Assembly (NCBI GenBank): GCA_963740055.1 | Contig: CAVUCL010000001.1 | Location: 496,001 to 560,000 of the forward strand | DNA: 64,000 nt | Source of the DNA: WHSW01 sp963740055 | GTDB taxonomy: Bacteria > Actinomycetota > Thermoleophilia > Solirubrobacterales > 70-9 | Direction: 5' to 3' | Shown: piece after piece, positions 50,184 to 58,668 of the stretch | Layout of the letters: each line of letters opens with the position of its first letter | How positions within the stretch are numbered: the first letter of the stretch is position 1 | Made by a program: the position numbers and the translations under genes | Notes under the pieces: generated by a model | The model's input: only the letters and a program-made list of their open reading frames with translations | The model's database searches: none | Told to the model about the DNA's origin: nothing

Positions 50184-50888
50184 GTGAGCGCGGACGACTT
50201 CGCACTCGTGCAGGGGATGCGCGACACGCGCGGCGCGCTCGCGCGCTGGCACGACGATCCCGCGCCGATCCTGCGCGCGTGGTTCGGCGGCGCGCTCGCC
50301 GTCGCCGCCGCGCTCCTGGTCGCGGTCTGGGTCGTCGCCTCGCTGACTACGCCCGACCTCACCCCGCTGTTCATTCCCGGCGTGACCGCCGCGCCCGACG
50401 CCGGCGACGTCGCCGGGGTCCTGTCGCTGAACGCGCTCGTCCTCGCGCTGCACGCGACCGCCTGCGTCGCCGGGTTCATCGCCGGCAGCTCGCTGGTGCT
50501 CTCGGCCGAGCGTCGCAGCGGCCACTCGCGTTGGGTGCACGAGAAGGCGCGCCCGGTCGCGCTCGGGTGGGTCGTCCTCGTCACCGGCTTCTCGCTCGTC
50601 ACCCAGGCATACGCGCTCGGGCTCACCGGGGCGCAGCTCGCCAACCAGCTCGCGATCTCGCCCGGGGCGCTCGTCCTCAGCGTGCTCCCGCATGCGCTCC
50701 CGGAGCTGGTCGCGCTCTTCCTCCCGCTCGCCGCGTGGACGATCGCCAGCCGCCGCGACGGATGGCACGACCTGCTCGCGGCGACGGTGGCCACGGTCGC
50801 GATCGCGATCCCGATCCTGGTCGCGTCGGCGCTCTGGGAGACCTACGTCTGGCCGGTGTTGCTGGAGCGGGTTTCGCCGCTCGCCTGA
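50184..50888 (+). CDS. SpoIIM-like (stage II sporulation protein M family) membrane protein
   Basis: 234 residues, GTG 50184 after GGAGG. Five or six hydrophobic segments; the pattern LSVLPHALPELVALFLPLAAW near residue 175 is the family's conserved PHGxxE-like loop. SpoIIM proteins are also widespread in non-sporulating bacteria, where their role in peptidoglycan remodelling is uncertain. It follows the Rpf-like gene by 32 bases on the same strand, which fits a cell-wall link. Confidence 0.68.
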   Translation: MSADDFALVQGMRDTRGALARWHDDPAPILRAWFGGALAVAAALLVAVWVVASLTTPDLTPLFIPGVTAAPDAGDVAGVLSLNALVLALHATACVAGFIAGSSLVLSAERRSGHSRWVHEKARPVALGWVVLVTGFSLVTQAYALGLTGAQLANQLAISPGALVLSVLPHALPELVALFLPLAAWTIASRRDGWHDLLAATVATVAIAIPILVASALWETYVWPVLLERVSPLA

Positions 50889-50894
50889 GCTCGG

Positions 50895-51632
50895 TCAGGC
50901 GGCGCGGGTCGCCGACTCGGACTCGCCGGCGTCCTCGCCGAGCAGCGCGCGCCGGAACACCCGCTCCTCCTCCTCGAACAAGAAGCCCCAGAGGTGGCGG
51001 CGTTCGAGCAGCGTCTTTCGCTTCGTCTCCAGGATCGCCCGGCGCGGCAGGCCGGCGATTCGCTCGGCGAGCTCGAGCGCGCGTCCGACGACGTTGCCGG
51101 AGACGACCTCGCGCACGATTCCGAGCCGCTGCGCCTCGGTCGCGGCGACGATCCGTCCCGTGAGGCAGAGCTCCTGGGCGACGGTCGCAGGGAGCACGGC
51201 GCGCGCCGCCGCGTAGCTGGGCGGGATCCCGCGCGGCAGCTCCGGGTAGCCGAAGCTCGCCGACTGGGCCGCGACCCGCAGGTCGCAGAGCAGCGAGAGC
51301 GCGAACCCGCCGGCGAGCGCCGGTCCGTTGACCGCCGCGATCACCGGGCGGGTGCAGGCGCCGACCGCGGCGAACGAGCTGGTCGAGGTGCGCACGAGCG
51401 CCTCCCGGTTGGCGCGGTCGCCGCCGAACTGGTCGGTGTCCATCCCCGAGCAGAAGGCGCTGCCGCTGCCGGTGAGCACGACGCAGCCGACCCGCTCGTC
51501 GGCCGAAAGCGCCTCGAACGCCTCGGCGAGCTCGGTCCGCAGCTCGATCGAGAGCGCGTTTCGCTTCTCGGGACGCATCAGGGTCACGACCGCGACCTGC
51601 GCGCGCCGCTCGATCGAGAGCAGTGACCCCAC
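50895..51632 (-). CDS. Enoyl-CoA hydratase/isomerase family protein
   Basis: 245 residues from GTG 51632 (VGSLLSIERRAQ). Crotonase fold motifs: RPEKRNALSIELRTEL, GSGSAFCSGMDTDQFGGD (oxyanion hole), and AVNGPALAGGFALSLLCDLRVAA, with the classical catalytic Glu position reading YPELPRGIPPSYAA. Crotonases catalyse several CoA ester reactions; the exact one is not resolved. It is convergent with the SpoIIM-like gene and 29 bases downstream of a small Cys-rich gene. Confidence 0.87.
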   Translation of the reverse strand: MGSLLSIERRAQVAVVTLMRPEKRNALSIELRTELAEAFEALSADERVGCVVLTGSGSAFCSGMDTDQFGGDRANREALVRTSTSSFAAVGACTRPVIAAVNGPALAGGFALSLLCDLRVAAQSASFGYPELPRGIPPSYAAARAVLPATVAQELCLTGRIVAATEAQRLGIVREVVSGNVVGRALELAERIAGLPRRAILETKRKTLLERRHLWGFLFEEEERVFRRALLGEDAGESESATRAA

Positions 51633-51661
51633 GGGGGCGATTCTAGGCGGGCGCTCGCCGG

Positions 51662-51850
51662 CTAGGCGGCCTGGCGCCGCTGCGGCGGCTCGTCGCTGCC
51701 GCTGCGGGTGCGGGTGACGCGGATCTCGGACGCGAGCAGGGTCGGGCGAAACTCGCGCAGCATCGCCTCGAGGCAGCGCTTGCAGCTGCACTCGGGCACC
51801 GCCAGACCCGTGTCGGGGCAGATCGGCCTCGCAGCCCCATCAGTCGCCAC
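51662..51850 (-). CDS. Small Cys-rich hypothetical protein
   Basis: 62 residues from GTG 51850 (VATDGAARPICPDTG). It has one cysteine in ICPDTG and two more pairs in PECSCKRC, a spacing suited to zinc binding. The tail is basic (RVTRTRSGSDEPPQRRQ). I know no family. It is short, but the cysteine motif and its position ahead of the crotonase gene argue for a real gene. A longer frame upstream is low-complexity Arg/Pro and not used. Confidence 0.55.
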   Translation of the reverse strand: MATDGAARPICPDTGLAVPECSCKRCLEAMLREFRPTLLASEIRVTRTRSGSDEPPQRRQAA

Positions 51851-51915
51851 GGAGCGCAGGGTAAGCCGAGCGGGCGGCGGAAAAACCGATCGCCGGGAAG
51901 TGCGAGGATGGCGAC

Positions 51916-52779
51916 GTGCCGGAGCCCAGTGAGCACCTCGCCGCCGAGACGCCCGCCGCCGGGCCGGGTGAGCTCGGGCGTGGCCCGCGCGACGCGGTCG
52001 ACGCGGCGCGGGTCGCGGTACCGACGCGGGGCAACCGCCGGCTCGAGGCATTGCTCGAGGCGGTCAACTCCGACGACGAGGTTCGGGCGTGGTGGCACAT
52101 GGCCCAGGTGCAGTCCGAGCGCCTCGGGATGTCGGACCACTCGTGGGTCCACGTCCAGGTGGTGCTCAACATCGCCCTGCGCGTCCTGCGGCTGCTGGTC
52201 AAGGGCGGGGTGAGCCCGGCGATGGTCTCCGACCACGCGATGCGCGACCGCGACGCCGAGGTCGTCGTCGCGGCGGGCGCCCTGCTGCACGACGTCGGGA
52301 TGTCGATCCACCGCGCCGACCACGAGGCCTACAGCCTGTTTCTCGCCGAGCGCAAGCTGCGCGAGCTGCTCGCCGACGTCTACCGCGACCCGGCCGAGCG
52401 CGCCGTCGTGACCGCCGAGTCGCTGCATGCGATCATCGGCCACCGCCGCCGCGGGCAGCCGTACACGGTCGAGGCCGGGGTGGTGCGGGTGGCCGACGCG
52501 CTCGACATGGCCCACGGTCGCTCGCGGCTGCCGGTCGACGCTGGCGAGATGGGGATCCACGCGATCTCGGCGGCGGCGATCGACAAGATCGAGATCTCCG
52601 CCGGCAGCGAGCGCCCGGTTCGGATCGAGATCGCGATGAACAACTCCGCCGGCGTGTTCCAGGTCGACGACCTGCTCGCGACCAAGCTCCGCGGCACCCC
52701 GCTCGAAGGCCAGGTCGAGGTGCTGGCGACGGTCGAGGGCGAGTCCGAGAAGCGTCTGCTGACCGAGTTCCGGATTTAA
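51916..52779 (+). CDS. HD-domain phosphohydrolase
   Basis: 287 residues, GTG 51916. After an acidic, Pro/Ala-rich N-terminus (about 40 residues) comes an HD core: DHSWVHVQVVLNIALRVLRLL, the metal dyad in GALLHDVGMSIHRADHEAYS, and LHAIIGHRRRG, then RVADALDMAHGRSRLPVD. It resembles metal-dependent nucleotide or cyclic-nucleotide phosphohydrolases; the substrate is not evident. Its stop overlaps the convergent crotonase gene by 4 bases. Confidence 0.83.
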   Translation: MPEPSEHLAAETPAAGPGELGRGPRDAVDAARVAVPTRGNRRLEALLEAVNSDDEVRAWWHMAQVQSERLGMSDHSWVHVQVVLNIALRVLRLLVKGGVSPAMVSDHAMRDRDAEVVVAAGALLHDVGMSIHRADHEAYSLFLAERKLRELLADVYRDPAERAVVTAESLHAIIGHRRRGQPYTVEAGVVRVADALDMAHGRSRLPVDAGEMGIHAISAAAIDKIEISAGSERPVRIEIAMNNSAGVFQVDDLLATKLRGTPLEGQVEVLATVEGESEKRLLTEFRI

Positions 52780-53582
52780 ACGCCGGCGCCCGCCGCGCCG
52801 CGGCCCTCGCCGGCGGCGAAGCGCCCGGCGCCGCTGGCACCGGTCGCGACCGAGGCGCGCCCGAGCTCGGCCTCGCGCGCGAGGCCCTCGGCGAACGGCA
52901 GGCCGATTCCCTCGAGCGCCGCGCGGCGGTCGGAGAGCATCGTCTCCTGGGGGAAGCCGGCGAGCCCCGTGGCGATCTCGAGCGCCCGCTCGAGCTGGCG
53001 CCCGGGCGCGACGACCTCGTTCACGAGCCCCCAATCTCGAGCCTCGCCCGCCTCGACCACGCGGCCGGTCAGGATCAGATCCAGCGCCCGGCCGATGCCG
53101 ACGATCCGCGGCAACCGCTGGGTGCCGCCGTCGATCAGCGGGACCCCGAAGCGCCGCTCGGTGAACCCGAGCCTGGCGTCCTCGGTCGCGATCCGCAGGT
53201 CGCACCAGAGCGCGAGCTCGAGCCCGCCGGCGAGGCACCATCCCGAGATCGCGGCGATCGTCGGCTTCGACGCCGCGAGTCGGGTGAAGCCGAGCGGGCC
53301 GTCGGGTCGCTGGTCGAGCCAGGCGTCGATCGCGCCCTGCGGGTCGTCGCCCGAGAACTCAGCCGCCCGCTCGGCGAACGCCTTCAGGTCGGCGCCGGCG
53401 CAGAACGCCTCGGGCCCCTCGCCGGTGAGCACCAGCGCGCGGGCGTCCTCGTCGGCCTCGAAGCGGCGAAACCCGTCCGCGAGCAGGTCGGCGGTCTCGT
53501 CGTCGACGGCGTTGCGCCGCTCCGGGCGGGTGATCGTCAGGACCGCGGCCGGACCCCGGCGCTCGTAGGAGACCTTGGCCAC
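52776..53582 (-). CDS. Enoyl-CoA hydratase/isomerase family protein (second)
   Basis: 268 residues from GTG 53582. Crotonase motifs: RPERRNAVDDETADLLADGF, GEGPEAFCAGADLKAFAERA (oxyanion hole), and AAISGWCLAGGLELALWCDLR, with the ERRFGVPLIDGGTQRLPRIVG active-site region. The C-terminus ends in a Gly/Ala-rich tail of about 20 residues. It differs clearly from the crotonase at 50895-51632. A 1-base overlap (TAGTGG) joins it to the membrane protein gene upstream. Confidence 0.87.
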   Translation of the reverse strand: MAKVSYERRGPAAVLTITRPERRNAVDDETADLLADGFRRFEADEDARALVLTGEGPEAFCAGADLKAFAERAAEFSGDDPQGAIDAWLDQRPDGPLGFTRLAASKPTIAAISGWCLAGGLELALWCDLRIATEDARLGFTERRFGVPLIDGGTQRLPRIVGIGRALDLILTGRVVEAGEARDWGLVNEVVAPGRQLERALEIATGLAGFPQETMLSDRRAALEGIGLPFAEGLAREAELGRASVATGASGAGRFAAGEGRGAAGAGV

Positions 53583-53836
53583 TACGGCCGGCGGAGGCGC
53601 TCGAGCTCCTCGCGGGCGCGCTCGCGCCGGTTCTCGAGCCGTCCCTGGATCAGCGAGAGGACGACGACGAGGATCGCGAAGAAGGCCATCACCGCGAACG
53701 AGAAGTAGGTGACGACCTTGTCGTCGGTGCGGCCCCAGAGCCCGACCCCATCGGCGGCCATCGCCGCAGGGGCGAGCACGCACAGCGCCAGCAGCGAGGT
53801 GGCGATCAGCAGGATCAGTCGACGGCCCCGGCTCAC
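53582..53836 (-). CDS. Small membrane protein with coiled-coil tail
   Basis: 84 residues from GTG 53836. Residues 1-22 form a possible signal (RRLILLIATSLLALCVLAPAAMA), a second helix lies at about 35-58 (VVTYFSFAVMAFFAILVVVLSLI), and the end is charged coiled coil (ENRRERAREELERL). I recognise no family. Stop and start overlap with the crotonase gene downstream, so it is probably translated with it. Confidence 0.58.
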   Translation of the reverse strand: MSRGRRLILLIATSLLALCVLAPAAMAADGVGLWGRTDDKVVTYFSFAVMAFFAILVVVLSLIQGRLENRRERAREELERLRRP

Positions 53837-53900
53837 GCCCGCAACTCTATCGCCTGCGGATCGGCGGCCGGCGCCCCGGCAGGCGCTAGGGTGCGCGCGC

Positions 53901-54737
53901 ATGTCGATCCTCGACGCGATCCTGCTCGGGGCGCTCGAGGGGCTGACCGAGTTCCTTCCGGTTTCGAGCACCGGCCATCTGACGATCGCCGAGAAGGCGC
54001 TCGGCTACGACATCGACGCGCCCGACATCACCGCGTTCACCGCGATCATCCAGTTCGGGGCCGTGCTCGCGACGATCCTCTACTTCCGTCGCGACATCGC
54101 CGCGATGCTGCGCGCGTTCTTCGCCGGCGTGTTCGACCCCTCGCGCCGCTCGGGGCGCGAGTTCCGGTTCGCGTTCGCGGTCTTCCTCGGATCGATCCCG
54201 ATCGGCGTCGTCGGGCTCGCGTTCCAGGATCAGATCGAGACCACCCTGCGCAGCCTCTGGTTCGTCGGCTCGGCGCTGATCGCCTGGAGCGCGGTGATGT
54301 GGTTCGCCGATCGCAGCGCGACCCAGGCCCGCGGCGAGGATGACGTCGCCAAGCGCGACACGATCATCATCGGGATCACCCAGTGCCTGGCCCTGATCCC
54401 CGGCGTCTCGCGCTCCGGCGCGACGATGTCGGCGGGGCTCCTGCGCGGCTTCGACCGGGTCACCGTCACCCGGCTCTCGTTCTTCCTCGCGATCCCCGCG
54501 CTCAGTGCCGCGACCGTGTTCCAGACGGCGACCGAGTACGAGAACATCGCCGACGGAGTCGGCTGGGACGCGACCCTGGTCGCGCTCGCGGTCAGCTTCG
54601 TCGTCGCCTACGCGGCGGTCGCCTGGCTGCTGCGGTTCATCGCCGGGCACAGCTTCTCGCTGTTCATCGTCTACCGCGTCTGCCTCGGGACCGTCGTCCT
54701 CGCCCTGGTCGCGACCGGCGCGCTGGCGGCGACCTGA
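53901..54737 (+). CDS. uppP: Undecaprenyl-diphosphatase
   Basis: 278 residues from ATG 53901 with about eight helices. The BacA/UppP motifs are intact: ALEGLTEFLPVSSTGHL at the N-terminus (with the Glu and Ser/His of motif 1) and ALIPGVSRSGATMSAGL in the second half. It recycles the lipid carrier for cell-wall synthesis and gives bacitracin tolerance. It is followed by a hairpin and then the phosphate gene block. Confidence 0.95.
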   Translation: MSILDAILLGALEGLTEFLPVSSTGHLTIAEKALGYDIDAPDITAFTAIIQFGAVLATILYFRRDIAAMLRAFFAGVFDPSRRSGREFRFAFAVFLGSIPIGVVGLAFQDQIETTLRSLWFVGSALIAWSAVMWFADRSATQARGEDDVAKRDTIIIGITQCLALIPGVSRSGATMSAGLLRGFDRVTVTRLSFFLAIPALSAATVFQTATEYENIADGVGWDATLVALAVSFVVAYAAVAWLLRFIAGHSFSLFIVYRVCLGTVVLALVATGALAAT

Positions 54738-54751
54738 TCGCAGAAATAGTT

Positions 54752-54788
54752 AGCGCGCGGCCACGGGGCAGGAGTGAGGCCGCGCGCT
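54752..54788. terminator. 11-bp GC-rich hairpin after uppP
   Basis: The arms AGCGCGCGGCC and GGCCGCGCGCT pair perfectly around a 15-base loop, starting 15 bases past the uppP stop. No clear T-run follows. It probably ends uppP transcription before the regulator gene. Confidence 0.55.
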
Positions 54789-54859
54789 GAACGAGAGAGG
54801 ATCTCGTTGGCGGCAGTCTGGCCGCTCCGCCGCGCGGTCGCGTGAAGAAGCGGAGAACG

Positions 54860-54877
54860 CTGTGAAACTTCAGTGAA
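54860..54877. promoter_or_regulatory. PHO-box-like direct repeat upstream of the orphan regulator
   Basis: On the forward strand CTGTGAA (54860) and CAGTGAA (54871) lie exactly 11 bases apart; read on the reverse strand they are TTCACTG and TTCACAG. The 11-bp period and TTCAC core are those of PhoB/PhoP operators. The element ends 47 bases before the regulator ATG. It shares its unit with the site ahead of pstS but in the opposite orientation. Confidence 0.6.
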
Positions 54878-54924
54878 CGCCCCGGGCCGGCGGCTGCTCG
54901 GGGCCGTACCATGGCGGCAGGGCG

Positions 54925-55725
54925 ATGAGCTCTCACGCCGGAACAATCCGCGTTGCCGTGATCGACAACGACAGCGGCTTCCTCCGCGTCCTCGGCCGTC
55001 GCCTGGACGACGCCGGGTGGCAGTACCGCGTCCACTCGGCGAGCGTTCCAGTCGAGGAGCTCGCCTCGATGAAGCTCAACGCAGTGCTCGTCGACCTGAC
55101 GCTGCTCGGCCCGCGCGGGTGGGACTTTCTCGAGCGGGTCTGCGGGGTGCTGCCTGATCTCGGGGTCGTCGTCTGCACCCAGGACGCCACCGTCGCGCAG
55201 CGGGTGCGCGGGCTCCGTCTCGGCGCCGACGACTGGATCGCGAAGCCGTCCCATCCCGAGGAGGTGATCGCGAGGCTGGAGGCGGTTGTCCGGCGCCGGC
55301 GGCGTGGCATGCATCAGCGCGATGCGGGGCCGCTGGTCGCGGGCGAGATCGAGATCCGGCCGGATCAGTTCCAGGCGTTTGCCGGCGGGCGCAGCGCCGC
55401 ACTCACACGGCGCGAGTTCGAGCTCCTGCAGGTGCTCGCCGAGGACGGGGGGCGGGTGATCGAGCGCGATGACATCTACCAGCGGGTCTGGGGCTACTCG
55501 ATGCCGCACGGCGATCGATCGGTCGACGTGTTCGTGCGCAAGCTGCGCACCAAGCTCGCCAAGCTCTCGCCGAGCTGGACCTACATCCACACCCACTTCG
55601 GCATCGGCTACCGGTTCGAGGCGGAGGCGGTCGCCGGCGATGCCGAGCTCCCGCCCCCGGTCGAGGCGGAGACCGGATCCCCTGCGCCTTCACAGACTTT
55701 TCACAGCTCGGCCACCCGCCCGTAA
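54925..55725 (+). CDS. PhoB/OmpR-family response regulator (orphan)
   Basis: 266 residues from ATG 54925. Receiver domain with acidic pair D14/D16, phosphoacceptor D57 (LVDLTLLGPRG), T85 and K107. The C-terminal winged helix (about 135-240) ends in YIHTHFGIGYRFEAEA. An extra, Pro/Glu-rich tail of about 25 residues follows. It has no kinase gene beside it; its location directly before pstS and the two TTCACAG sites makes it the likely phosphate-response activator. Confidence 0.87.
   Translation: MSSHAGTIRVAVIDNDSGFLRVLGRRLDDAGWQYRVHSASVPVEELASMKLNAVLVDLTLLGPRGWDFLERVCGVLPDLGVVVCTQDATVAQRVRGLRLGADDWIAKPSHPEEVIARLEAVVRRRRRGMHQRDAGPLVAGEIEIRPDQFQAFAGGRSAALTRREFELLQVLAEDGGRVIERDDIYQRVWGYSMPHGDRSVDVFVRKLRTKLAKLSPSWTYIHTHFGIGYRFEAEAVAGDAELPPPVEAETGSPAPSQTFHSSATRP
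55689..55706 (+). promoter_or_regulatory. PHO box ahead of pstS
   Basis: TTCACAG at 55689 is repeated exactly at 55700, an 11-bp period. The element lies inside the last codons of the regulator gene and 84 bases before the pstS GTG. TAACAA 16 bases downstream of the box is a possible -10 element. This is the expected site for a phosphate-responsive OmpR-family activator. Confidence 0.7.
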
Positions 55726-55789
55726 CAACCGCGCGCGGTCGCGCTGAGAGCCTCGGTCGCGTCAAGCGATCGACAGGAGAGAAGAAGCA

Positions 55790-56764
55790 GTGATCACCAA
55801 GCAGTGGTTCCTCGCCGCCTGCGCGGGCGGCGCCCTCGCGTTCGGCATCGTCGCCTGCGGCGACGATGACGACAGCTCCTCCGACAGCGGCGACAGCGCC
55901 TCGGGCCTCTCGGGCTCGATCGCGATCGACGGCTCGAGCACGGTGCAGCCGTTCGCAGAGGCCGGCGCCGAGCTGTTCAACCAGGACAACCCCGATGTGA
56001 GCATCACCGTCGGCGCCGCGGGCACCAGCGGCGGGTTCGAGAAGTTCTGCGCCGGCGAGACCGACATCTCCGACGCCTCGCGCTCGATCGAGCCCGAGGA
56101 GGAGAAGCTCTGCAAGGACGGCGGGGTCACCTACACCGAGGTCCAGGTCGCCAACGACGGGATCTCCGTGGTCACCAACCCGGCGCTCGAGATCAGCTGC
56201 CTGACCACCGACCAGCTCGCCGAGCTGTGGACGGACGACTCGATCACCAACTACTCCGAGCTCGGCGAGGACGCCGACACCGGTGAGCCGCTCCCCGATG
56301 TCGACGTCAGCCTCTACGGGCCGGGCACCGACTCGGGCACGTTCGACTACTTCACCGACGAGATCAACGGTGAGGAGGGCGTGAGCCGCAAGGAGTACCA
56401 GGCCTCCGAGGACGACAACGTGCTCGTCCAGGGCGTCTCGGGAGACCAGGGAGGCCTCGGCTACTTCGGCTTCTCCTACTACGAGCAGAACGCCGACGCG
56501 CTCAACCTGGTCTCGATCGACGCCGGCGACGGTTGCGTCGCGCCGAGCAGCGAGACGATCCAGGACGGCTCCTACGCACCGCTCGCGCGGCCGCTGTTCA
56601 TGTACCCGTCGGCCGAGGCGATCGCCAAGCCCGAGGTCTCCGGGTTCATGGAGTACGTGGTCGACAACTACAGCGAGATCGCCGAGGCGGCGCTGATCGT
56701 GCCGATGGACGAGACGCAGGCCTCGGACGCGACCTCCGCGGTCGAGGGGGCGACCGGCAGCTAG
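55790..56764 (+). CDS. pstS: Phosphate ABC transporter substrate-binding lipoprotein PstS
   Basis: 324 residues, GTG 55790, with AGGAGAG upstream. Lipobox IVACG followed by an Asp/Ser-rich linker. The mature domain has the phosphate-binding pattern: SIAIDGSSTVQPFAEAGAEL (Ser-Thr binding loop), GAAGTSGGFEKFCAGETDISDASR, and YGPGTDSGTFDYFTDE. Cys pairs in the second lobe may form disulfides. It is the first gene of pstSCAB-phoU. Confidence 0.96.
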   Translation: MITKQWFLAACAGGALAFGIVACGDDDDSSSDSGDSASGLSGSIAIDGSSTVQPFAEAGAELFNQDNPDVSITVGAAGTSGGFEKFCAGETDISDASRSIEPEEEKLCKDGGVTYTEVQVANDGISVVTNPALEISCLTTDQLAELWTDDSITNYSELGEDADTGEPLPDVDVSLYGPGTDSGTFDYFTDEINGEEGVSRKEYQASEDDNVLVQGVSGDQGGLGYFGFSYYEQNADALNLVSIDAGDGCVAPSSETIQDGSYAPLARPLFMYPSAEAIAKPEVSGFMEYVVDNYSEIAEAALIVPMDETQASDATSAVEGATGS

Positions 56765-56802
56765 CCCGGGGGAACGGGACGGCCGGTCACTGAGAGGGCA
56801 CG

Positions 56803-57744
56803 GTGGAAGCCGGCACACAGACGACGGCGGCGACGCCGGGGGTCAGGCCCCTCGGCGTCGCTCGCCGCCGTTGGGGCGAGGAGGCGATCCGCGCGCTGCT
56901 CTTCCTCGCCGCCGCGATCTCGATTCTGACCACGGTCGGGATCGTCTTCGCCCTGGTCGAGGAATCGCTGCCGTTCTTCGAGGAGGTCGGAGCTGACTTC
57001 TTCTCCTTCAGCGACTGGGCGCCACTGTTCAACCCGCCCTCGTTCGGGATCTGGCAGCTCCTCAACGGCACCTTCCTGATCACCGGGATCGCGATCCTGG
57101 TCGCGATCCCGATCGGCCTCGGGTCGGCCGTCTATCTCTCCGAGTACGCGACCCCGCGGGTGCGCCGGATGGTCAAGCCCTTCCTCGAGGTCCTGGTCGG
57201 CGTCCCGACCGTGGTCTTCGGCTACTTCGCGCTCACCTTCGTCACCCCGACGATCCTCCAGGACTTCCTCAGCCTCAACGTGACGATCTTCAACGCCCTC
57301 GCCGCCGGGCTCGTGATGGGGATCATGATCGTGCCGACGATCGCCTCGATCTCCGAGGACTCGATGCGGGCGGTCCCGCAGGGCCTGCGCGAGGGGGCCT
57401 ACGGGCTCGGGGCGACGAAGCGCCAGGTCGCGACCAAGGTCGTGTTTCCGGCCGCGATCTCGGGCGTCGTCGCCTCGATCGTGCTCGGGATCTCGCGCGG
57501 GGTCGGTGAGACGATGATCGTCCTCGTCGCCGCCGGCCTCGCACCCAACTACGGCGTCAACCCGAGCGAGGGCTACGCCACGGTGACCACGTTCATGGGC
57601 GCGACGGCGAAGGGAGACAACCCGGTCGGGACGATCGGGTACGAGTCGATCTTCGCCTGCGGCCTGACCCTGTTCGCCCTCACCCTGGTGATGAACATGG
57701 TCGCGATCCGGTTCGTGCGCAGGTACCGCGAGGTCTACGAATGA
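56803..57744 (+). CDS. pstC: Phosphate ABC transporter permease PstC
   Basis: 313 residues, GTG 56803, with six helices. EEAIRALLFLAAAISILTTVGIVFALVEE near the N-terminus and the EAA loop AYGLGATKRQVATKVVFPAAISGVVASIVLGISRGVGETM are typical of PstC. The end overlaps pstA by 4 bases (ATGA). Confidence 0.96.
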   Translation: MEAGTQTTAATPGVRPLGVARRRWGEEAIRALLFLAAAISILTTVGIVFALVEESLPFFEEVGADFFSFSDWAPLFNPPSFGIWQLLNGTFLITGIAILVAIPIGLGSAVYLSEYATPRVRRMVKPFLEVLVGVPTVVFGYFALTFVTPTILQDFLSLNVTIFNALAAGLVMGIMIVPTIASISEDSMRAVPQGLREGAYGLGATKRQVATKVVFPAAISGVVASIVLGISRGVGETMIVLVAAGLAPNYGVNPSEGYATVTTFMGATAKGDNPVGTIGYESIFACGLTLFALTLVMNMVAIRFVRRYREVYE

Positions 57745-58646
57745 GCGTCCCCTCCGACGCCGTCGGCGACGCGGTCCGCACCCAGTTCGCGAGCGGCCGC
57801 AACTCGCGCGCGCTCGAGATCGGATTCCGGCTCAGCCTGCTCGCCTGCCTGGCGCTCGCGATCACCGTGCTCGTGGTGCTGCTCGTCGACATCCTCGTCG
57901 ACGGCGTCGGCTCGCTCAGCCTCAGCTTCCTCAGCGAAGCCCCGTCACGGATCATCCCCGAGGACTCAGGCATCGGGCCGGCGCTCGCCGGGACCCTGTG
58001 GCTGATGGTCGTCTGCGCGGCGTTCGTGATCCCGGTCGGGGTCGCGAGCGCGATCTACCTCGAGGAGTACGCGAACCGCGAGAACCGGCTCAACCGACTG
58101 ATCGAGGTCAACATTCAGAACCTCGCCGCGGTGCCCTCGATCGTCTACGGCGTTCTCGGCCTCGCCTTCCTCGTTCGCGGGCCACTGGGGATGGGCAACA
58201 TCCTGATCGCCGGCGGGCTGACGCTCGGGTTGTTGGTGCTCCCGGTGGTGATCGTCGCCGGCCGCGAGGCGATCCGCGCCGTGCCACCGTCGATCCGCGA
58301 GGGCTCGATGGCGCTCGGGGCGACCAAGTGGCAGACGATCTGGAAGCAGACGCTCCCCGCGGCGCTTCCGGGGATCTCGACCGGAGTCATCCTCGCGCTC
58401 TCGCGCGCGATCGGCGAGACCGCGCCGCTGATCGTCGTCGGCGCCGCCTACTTCGCCACCAACTCGCCCTCGAGCCCGTTCGACGACGTGACCGCGCTGC
58501 CGATCCAGATCTTCGGCTGGATCTCCGACCCGCGACCCGAGTACGCGGCGCTCGCGGCGGCGGGAATCCTGGTCCTGATGGCGATCCTGCTGGCGATGAA
58601 CGGAGTCGCGATCTGGCTCCGCAATAAATATGAGAAGAAGTGGTAG
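57741..58646 (+). CDS. pstA: Phosphate ABC transporter permease PstA
   Basis: 301 residues, ATG 57741, six helices. The EAA loop reads SMALGATKWQTIWKQTLPAALPGISTGVILALSRAIGETAPLI, and GIGPALAGTLWLMVVCAAFVIPVGVASAIYLEEYA matches PstA. With PstC it forms the membrane channel; pstB follows 22 bases later. Confidence 0.96.
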   Translation: MSVPSDAVGDAVRTQFASGRNSRALEIGFRLSLLACLALAITVLVVLLVDILVDGVGSLSLSFLSEAPSRIIPEDSGIGPALAGTLWLMVVCAAFVIPVGVASAIYLEEYANRENRLNRLIEVNIQNLAAVPSIVYGVLGLAFLVRGPLGMGNILIAGGLTLGLLVLPVVIVAGREAIRAVPPSIREGSMALGATKWQTIWKQTLPAALPGISTGVILALSRAIGETAPLIVVGAAYFATNSPSSPFDDVTALPIQIFGWISDPRPEYAALAAAGILVLMAILLAMNGVAIWLRNKYEKKW

Positions 58647-58668
58647 GTGATTAGTCTTGGAGAGAACG

